A stretch of DNA of 64,000 bases from CAG-917 sp051883555 (GTDB taxonomy: Bacteria > Bacillota > Clostridia > Christensenellales > CAG-917): assembly GCA_051883555.1 (NCBI GenBank), contig JBJETY010000052.1, positions 1-64,000 of the forward strand. The letters are read 5' to 3'. The notes below the pieces were generated by a model. That model searched no databases, was not told the DNA's origin, and was given only the letters and a program-made list of their open reading frames with translations. How positions within the stretch are numbered: position 1 is the first letter of the stretch; each line of letters opens with the position of its first letter. Position numbers and translations under genes: made by a program. Positions 58,981 to 64,000 of the stretch are shown piece by piece.

Positions 58981-59221
58981 TCGCCATACATGTGGTTCCA
59001 AAAAAGACAGCTTGATTGCTTTGCAATCAAGCTGTTTCTTTTTGTCACAATAAACGTAAAACAAATCCGACGAAATAAATATGGGGATAAGCTGCTTATT
59101 TCCGCTTGTAAATTTAAGGCGTATTCTACAAAGGAAACGCCGTTTTTTATGCTTTGACGGATAGAAAAGGTTAAATAAAAAACTCCTTGTTTAAGTCGCT
59201 AAAAAAAATAATATCGTTATA
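58981..59221. other. Spacer after the mreB pair
   Basis: It contains the terminator at 59007-59045 and otherwise AT-rich sequence up to the next promoter; nothing else is seen. Confidence 0.5.
59007..59045 (+). terminator. Terminator of the mreB pair
   Basis: ACAGCTTGATTGC (59007-59019) pairs with GCAATCAAGCTGT (59023-59035), followed by TTCTTTTTG. Confidence 0.93.
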
Positions 59222-59250
59222 TAGACTTTTTTTTAAAAGGGTGTTATACT
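59222..59250 (+). promoter_or_regulatory. Promoter of the dehydrogenase-malic enzyme operon
   Basis: TAGACT at 59222-59227, 17-nt spacer, TATACT at 59245-59250, 41 nt before the start codon. Confidence 0.7.
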
Positions 59251-59291
59251 AACCTAAGATTTGAAATTAAATTTATTTTAAGGAGAGTATT

Positions 59292-60401
59292 ATGCCTAAA
59301 GTTATTTTAGATTGGGATACTGCCGCAAAGTTTATAACAGATGCATTTGTAGGGGTAGGTGTTCCTAGAGAAGACGCAGAAATTTGTACCGACATTTTGC
59401 TTGAATCAGACAAAAGAGGTATCGAATCACACGGTTGTAACCGTTTTAAACCGATTTACATCGACCGTATAATTGCCGGTATTCAAAATCCTGTTACGAA
59501 TTTTGAAATCGTCAAAGAAACCGAAACGACAGCCGTTGTCGACGGTCACGACGGAATGGGTCAGGTTATCGGTTATAAATCGATGAGCCTTGCAATCGAG
59601 AAAGCAAAGAAATACGGCATGGGTATGGTCGTCGTTCGCAATTCTTGTCACTACGGAATTGCCGGATATTATCCGACAATGGCATGTAAAAACGGTTGTA
59701 TCGGTATTACGGGAACCAATGCCCGTCCGTCCGTTGCTCCGACTTTCGGCGTTGAGGGAATGTTCGGAACAAACCCTCTTACAATCGGTATTCCTACCGA
59801 CGAGCCGTTCGATTTCCTTATCGACTGTGCAAGCTCTATAACACAGAACGGTAAAATCGAATATTATGCAAGAATCGGCGAACCTGTTCACCCGGGTACG
59901 ATAATCGACCTTGACGGTAACTCCGTTGAAGGCGACGCGGGCGAAGCATTAAAGATGATAAGAAAAGGCACTGCCGCTCTTACGACTCTCGGCGGTATCG
60001 GCGAAGCTCTCGGCGGATATAAAGGATACGGCTATGCTATGGTAGTCGAATTGTTGTCGGCTTGTCTTCAGGACGGCGCATACGGAAAAGCCCTTAACGG
60101 TAAGGACGAAAACGGAAATCTTGTTCCGTATCATCTCGGACATTTCTTTATTGCAATCGATACTAATCACTTCCTTGGCGAAGAACTTTGCAGAAAGAAA
60201 GCGGGAGATATCATTCGTGCCGTTCGCGCGTCTAAAAAAGCTCCGGGCTGCGAACATATTTATTCGGCAGGCGAAAAAGAATATAACGTATGGCAACAGA
60301 GAAAAGACAGCGGCGTACCAATCAACGAAGCCGTTCAGTTGGAAATGAACAAAGTTCGTGACGATTTAGGTTTAAGCTACGTCTTCCCATGGGAAAAATA
60401 A
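59292..60401 (+). CDS. Malate/L-lactate dehydrogenase family oxidoreductase
   Basis: The 369-residue NAD(P)H-dependent enzyme belongs to the Ldh_2 (YlbC/ComC/MDH) family, unrelated to classical Rossmann LDH. Signatures are SDKRGIESHGCNRF (about 39-52), VVRNSCHYGIAGYY (about 117-130, with the catalytic His) and GTNPLTIGIPT. It reduces or oxidises 2-oxo acids such as oxaloacetate or pyruvate. Next to malic enzyme, oxaloacetate-malate conversion is the most likely role. AAGGAG precedes the ATG. Confidence 0.93.
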   Translation: MPKVILDWDTAAKFITDAFVGVGVPREDAEICTDILLESDKRGIESHGCNRFKPIYIDRIIAGIQNPVTNFEIVKETETTAVVDGHDGMGQVIGYKSMSLAIEKAKKYGMGMVVVRNSCHYGIAGYYPTMACKNGCIGITGTNARPSVAPTFGVEGMFGTNPLTIGIPTDEPFDFLIDCASSITQNGKIEYYARIGEPVHPGTIIDLDGNSVEGDAGEALKMIRKGTAALTTLGGIGEALGGYKGYGYAMVVELLSACLQDGAYGKALNGKDENGNLVPYHLGHFFIAIDTNHFLGEELCRKKAGDIIRAVRASKKAPGCEHIYSAGEKEYNVWQQRKDSGVPINEAVQLEMNKVRDDLGLSYVFPWEK

Positions 60402-60422
60402 TTTTAGCATAAAGGAGATATT

Positions 60423-61595
60423 ATGAATTACGCAGAAGAGTCATTAAAACTTCATTACGAATGGAAGGGCAAAATCGAATGTACTCCAAGAGCCTCGGTT
60501 AAAACAAAGGATGAATTGTCTCTTGCTTATACGCCGGGCGTAGCACAACCTTGTCTTGAAATTCAAAAAGACGTTTCAAAGTCATACGACCTTACTCGTC
60601 GTTGGAATATGGTAGCGGTCGTAACGGACGGTACTGCCGTTCTCGGTCTCGGGGACATCGGACCTGAAGCAGGTATGCCTGTTATGGAAGGAAAATGCGT
60701 TTTGTTCAAAGCATTCGGCGGAGTAGACGCTTTCCCTCTTTGCATCAAGTCGAAAGACGTTGATGAAATCGTCAGAACGGTTCAACTTATTTCGGGTAGC
60801 TTCGGCGGCGTAAACCTCGAAGATATTTCGGCACCTCGTTGTTTTGAAATCGAAGAAAAACTTAAAGCATGCACGGACATTCCTATTTTCCACGATGACC
60901 AGCACGGAACGGCCGTAGTATGTGCGGCGGCAATTTTAAACGCTATTAAGGTTGTTAAAAAAGACCTTAAAAATTGTAACGTCGTATTCAGCGGCGCAGG
61001 CGCTGCAGGCGTTGCAATTGCAAAACTTCTTTTCGGTTTGGGCGTAAAAGATATCGTTATGTGCGACAGAAAGGGTATTATTTCTAAGGACAGAGAAGGT
61101 ATCACTCCTGACAAGATGAAGATAGCGGAATTTACGAACAAATCGAACAAACAGGGAACGCTTGCTGACGCTATGAAAGGCGCGGATATCTTTATCGGTG
61201 TAAGCGCACCAAATATGGTTACGCCTGAAATGGTAAAATCGATGAACTCTGGTTCGATTATGATGCCTATGGCAAACCCTGTTCCTGAAATTATGCCTGA
61301 TATCGCAAAAGCCGCAGGCGCTGCCGTCGTAGGTACGGGAAGAAGCGATTTCCCTAACCAGATAAACAACGTTTTGGCTTTCCCTGGTATATTCAGAGGC
61401 GCTTTGGACGTAAGAGCTTCGGACATCAACGAAGAAATGAAACTCGCGGCTGCAAAAGCAATAGCTTCGTTGGTTAGCGACGAAGAACTCAATGCGGATT
61501 ATATCCTTCCGAAAGCATTTGACGACAGAGTCGGTCCGACGGTTGCAAAAGCAGTTGCCGAAGCAGCAAGAAAAACGGGCGTAGCAAGAATTTAA
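60423..61595 (+). CDS. NAD(P)-dependent malic enzyme
   Basis: The 390-residue enzyme decarboxylates malate to pyruvate. AYTPGVAQPCLEI, VTDGTAVLGLGDIGPEAGMPVMEGK, FHDDQHGTAVVC and FSGAGAAGVAIAKLL (NAD(P)-binding) are all present. It is the short form, without the phosphotransacetylase domain of MaeB. Only 21 nt separate it from the dehydrogenase, so the two form an operon. Together they could pass reducing power between NADH and NADPH via malate, or handle malate fermentation. Confidence 0.95.
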   Translation: MNYAEESLKLHYEWKGKIECTPRASVKTKDELSLAYTPGVAQPCLEIQKDVSKSYDLTRRWNMVAVVTDGTAVLGLGDIGPEAGMPVMEGKCVLFKAFGGVDAFPLCIKSKDVDEIVRTVQLISGSFGGVNLEDISAPRCFEIEEKLKACTDIPIFHDDQHGTAVVCAAAILNAIKVVKKDLKNCNVVFSGAGAAGVAIAKLLFGLGVKDIVMCDRKGIISKDREGITPDKMKIAEFTNKSNKQGTLADAMKGADIFIGVSAPNMVTPEMVKSMNSGSIMMPMANPVPEIMPDIAKAAGAAVVGTGRSDFPNQINNVLAFPGIFRGALDVRASDINEEMKLAAAKAIASLVSDEELNADYILPKAFDDRVGPTVAKAVAEAARKTGVARI

Positions 61596-62156
61596 ATTCT
61601 GTTTAAACGGAGTAATCGGTTTAAATAATTACAAAAACAAATTATAAAAACAAAAAAACGATAAAAATAAAAATGCCGTAAAGGCATTTTTATTTTTGTC
61701 AAATCAATTTAAATAATTCGTCATTTTATCAATCAATTCGTAATTTTATCAATTTAAAAGTTGTCATTTACCAAATCAATTTAAAGTGTTAACAGTTTAA
61801 ATATAAATTAGTTTAACGTCAATGCGTTTAAATCGTAAGGCGAGATAAACGTGCTTTGCAAGCGTGTGTTTTTAAGCGTACGTAAAGGCAACGCTTGCCC
61901 GGACGAAAACCTAATCGACGTCACGACGAATTTAAAACTTTTTTGCCGATTGTTGCAAATTTATGGCTTTGCAAATCGGATATAAATGGATATAATAAAG
62001 AACAATTATCCGTTAATTATCCGATTCATATTGTCGTCTAAGAAGAGTAAAGGTTTGTCCGTTAGTTTTGGCTTTCCTTTTACCGCAGTTTTTATTCGAC
62101 GTTTAGACGTATTTAAAACGGAATCGCCCGATTTCATAAAAGATTTTACGACAAAA
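61596..62156. other. Repeat-bearing spacer between malic enzyme and the zinc-ribbon gene
   Basis: It has a terminator at 61664-61697, four degenerate repeats of 20-24 nt with the words CAATTTAAA and GTCATTTTATC between about 61697 and 61795, and no gene that I can support. Confidence 0.55.
61664..61697 (+). terminator. Terminator of the malic enzyme operon
   Basis: AAAAATGCC (61669-61677) pairs with GGCATTTTT (61683-61691), followed by ATTTTTG. Confidence 0.9.
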
Positions 62157-62624
62157 TCAGATTTCATCTTCGTCTTCGTCGTCTTCCTCTTCTTCCTCGT
62201 CCTCTTCGTAATCGTTTATATCGCCGATTGATTCGTCGAAGTCGTATACGTCGTCATCGTTTGACTCTTCCTCTTCATCTTCCTCTTCTTCGTCTTCTAA
62301 CATAGAAAGAGAAATATCGTCAGATTCCTCGTCTTCCGTTTCTTCCTCGACAAAATCTCTCCAATCGTCTTCGTCTTCTTTTTCTTCTGATTTTTTTTCT
62401 TCTTTTGCTTCTCGGCAAGCCTGGCAGATATCCTCGTCGTCGGCGAGATAATTAATTTTGCAAATAGGGCATATTCTTTCTTCGTATAACGATTTTTCGT
62501 CATCGTCGTCTTCGATTAAAGACGCATTTGATTTGCCAAGTTCGACTTTGCATACTTCGCAATAGTCTTCGTTTTCAGGAATATAATTAAGTTCGCAACG
62601 TGGGCATTTTTTATATTTTGCCAT
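62157..62624 (-). CDS. Double zinc-ribbon protein with acidic tail
   Basis: The 155-residue protein has two tandem ribbons with equal spacing: C7-x2-C10-x11-C22-x2-C25, and again CPICKINYLADDEDICQAC in residues 52-70. From about residue 78 on it is almost only Asp, Glu and Ser (DEEEEDEEEESNDDD), a disordered acidic tail. Such a layout can mimic nucleic acid or bind basic proteins such as RNA polymerase or ribosomal parts, but I know no matching family. AGAGG precedes the ATG. It is divergent from proS. Confidence 0.75.
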   Translation of the reverse strand: MAKYKKCPRCELNYIPENEDYCEVCKVELGKSNASLIEDDDDEKSLYEERICPICKINYLADDEDICQACREAKEEKKSEEKEDEDDWRDFVEEETEDEESDDISLSMLEDEEEEDEEEESNDDDVYDFDESIGDINDYEEDEEEEEDDEDEDEI

Positions 62625-62768
62625 AATAACCTCTTAGCTCTATTTTAGATAGAAAATATATATCGTAGTTTATAAAAAAAATCAAGAGATTTAATACATT
62701 TTTTTTAGTTTTATTAAAATTTTTATTTTTTATCCCGTTTATAAATAATTTAAGAACAATCTTTTTAT

Positions 62769-62797
62769 TTGACGGTTGTTTTTTTATGGTGTATTAT
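62769..62797 (+). promoter_or_regulatory. Promoter of proS
   Basis: TTGACG at 62769-62774, 17-nt spacer, TATTAT at 62792-62797. Confidence 0.75.
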
Positions 62798-62848
62798 ATG
62801 GGGGCAAAAGAAATATTGTTACAAATATAGTGTTATTGAGAGGAATAA

Positions 62849-64000
62849 ATGGCTAACGAAAAGAATCAATTCGTAAAAGAAATAGCAGATATGACAACCG
62901 ATTTTCCGCAGTGGTATACCGACGTCGTGTTAAAAACGCAACTCGTCGATTACGGTCCTGTTAAGGGAACGATGGTTATCCGCCCGTACGGATATGCAAT
63001 CTGGGAAAACATTCAAAAAGCATTGGATGAACGTTTTAAGGCAACGGGACACCAGAATGCGTATTTTCCTATGTTTATTCCTTACAGTTATCTCCTAAGA
63101 GAGGCCGAACACGTTGAGGGATTTGCTCCTGAGGTAGCTCTTGTAACGCACGTAGGAAAAACAGAGCTCGAAGAACCTATGGTGGTAAGACCGACCAGCG
63201 AAACGATAATTTGCGAAATGTACAGCAGATGGGTTCAAAGTTACAGAGATTTGCCTGTGTTGATTAACCAGTGGGCAAACGTAGTCAGATGGGAAAAAAC
63301 GACGAGACCATTTCTTAGGACAAGCGAATTCTTGTGGCAAGAAGGTCATACCTTGCACGCAACCGAAGAAGAAGCAGTCGAAGAAACTCTTAAAATGCTC
63401 GAGGTATACCGCGAGTTTATGCAGAACGTACTTGCAATCGAAGTCATAACCGGTCAAAAATCCGAATCGGAAAAATTTGCCGGGGCTTCCGCTACGTATA
63501 CTATGGAAGCTATGATGCTTGACGGAAAAAGCCTTCAAGCGGGAACAAGCCATTTTCTCGGTAAAAACTTTTCTAAATGTTTTAAAATCAACTATCTTGA
63601 TAAAGACGGCACTTTGAAAAATCCTTACGGAACAAGTTGGGGAGTTTCTACAAGACTTATAGGCGCTCTTATTATGGCGCACGGCGACCAGAGAGGTCTT
63701 AAATTGCCTCCGAGAGTTGCCCCGATACAAGCGGTTATCATTCCGATTGCCGCTCATAAGGAAGGCGTAAAGGAAAAGGCTTTGGAAATAGAGCAAGTTT
63801 TGAAAGACGCCGGAATAAGAGTTAAAGTTGATTTAAGCGAACAGTCGCCTGGATGGAAATTCAACGAATGGGAAATGAAAGGCGTTCCTATCCGTATCGA
63901 AATAGGACCGAGAGATATTGAAAACGGCGTTGCAGTACTTGTCAGACGAGACAACTTTGAAAAGACAATCGTTAAATTGGATGAAATTGCCCTTGAAGTA
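62849..64000 (+). CDS. proS: Prolyl-tRNA synthetase, archaeal/eukaryotic type, N-terminal part
   Basis: The gene runs off the window; 384 codons are visible from ATG 62849, which has GAGAGGA upstream. The start FPQWYTDVVLKTQLVDYGPVKGTM (about 19-42), MVVRPTSETIICEMYSRW, LRTSEFLWQEGHTLHAT (motif 2) and GTSWGVSTRLIGALIMAHGDQRG (motif 3) match the short ProRS type without the INS editing domain, found in archaea, eukaryotes and some Firmicutes. The end of the visible part (VAPIQAVIIPIAAHKEG) begins the anticodon-binding domain. It charges tRNA-Pro in the cytoplasm. Confidence 0.96.
   Translation, partial: MANEKNQFVKEIADMTTDFPQWYTDVVLKTQLVDYGPVKGTMVIRPYGYAIWENIQKALDERFKATGHQNAYFPMFIPYSYLLREAEHVEGFAPEVALVTHVGKTELEEPMVVRPTSETIICEMYSRWVQSYRDLPVLINQWANVVRWEKTTRPFLRTSEFLWQEGHTLHATEEEAVEETLKMLEVYREFMQNVLAIEVITGQKSESEKFAGASATYTMEAMMLDGKSLQAGTSHFLGKNFSKCFKINYLDKDGTLKNPYGTSWGVSTRLIGALIMAHGDQRGLKLPPRVAPIQAVIIPIAAHKEGVKEKALEIEQVLKDAGIRVKVDLSEQSPGWKFNEWEMKGVPIRIEIGPRDIENGVAVLVRRDNFEKTIVKLDEIALEV

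Noticed and set aside
61986..62231. Open frame of 81 codons on the + strand before the zinc-ribbon gene
   Set aside because: Its last third is the antisense of the acidic tail of the real - strand gene, which makes hydrophobic residues appear. No ribosome binding site.

Overview
The window reads as a chromosomal stretch of a low-to-mid GC Gram-positive anaerobe of the class Clostridia. The gene families, the YabP/YabQ spore-cortex pair, the Rex repressor, the archaeal-type ProRS and sigma-A promoters with 17-nt spacers all point that way. An uncultured gut lineage near Christensenellales is my guess; the class is inference and the order is weak inference. There are no rRNA or tRNA genes, no CRISPR array and no recognisable insertion sequence. 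Most genes lie on the + strand.

Layout. 1-6783: end of argS, then the conserved rpmH-rnpA-yidD-yidC-jag-mnmE-mnmG block (ribosome protein, RNase P, membrane insertion, tRNA wobble modification). It usually sits beside oriC, but dnaA is not here. 6784-8309: a repeat- and hairpin-rich gap and trxB on the - strand. 8788-12573: a large GLUG-repeat lipoprotein. 13159-17655: asnS-asnA and aspS, an Asp/Asn charging and synthesis group. 18159-29194: purine synthesis as purE, C, F, M, N, H, D and a long single-chain purL. 29463-32308: a CDF metal exporter, a YqeY protein and a foreign-looking membrane protein behind a leader that looks like an attenuator.

32446-35745 (- strand): walJ, two CPBP membrane proteases and rlmH, fused by ATGA overlaps. 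35998-44451: an M14 peptidase, tadA, a cut-down GlmU-like protein, pth, mfd and a PrsA-like lipoprotein. This preserves the Bacillus-like glmU-pth-mfd synteny although GlmU itself has been reduced. 44891-45486 (-): yabP-yabQ. 45589-50322: a condensation-fold acyltransferase with a zinc-ribbon membrane partner, a short alanyl-tRNA synthetase and a PHP phosphatase. 50780-54929 (-): a small kinase-fold protein behind rex, then an anchored metallophosphoesterase behind a second CDF. 55088-55984: two orphan small proteins. 56875-58980: two tandem mreB paralogues with a long leader. 59292-61595: malate/lactate dehydrogenase plus malic enzyme. 62157-64000: an acidic double zinc-ribbon protein and the start of proS.

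Most interesting: (1) five start codons lie exactly 6 nt after a -10 hexamer and lack a Shine-Dalgarno, suggesting leaderless mRNAs, one being a tiny ORF coupled to asnS; (2) a leader-peptide/hairpin/terminator unit at 31412-31672; (3) the truncated GlmU relative; (4) an AlaRS lacking the beta-barrel and C-Ala parts; (5) CPBP proteases filling the walJ-rlmH slot; (6) a terminator and competing arm in the mreB leader. Several gaps also carry short degenerate tandem repeats.
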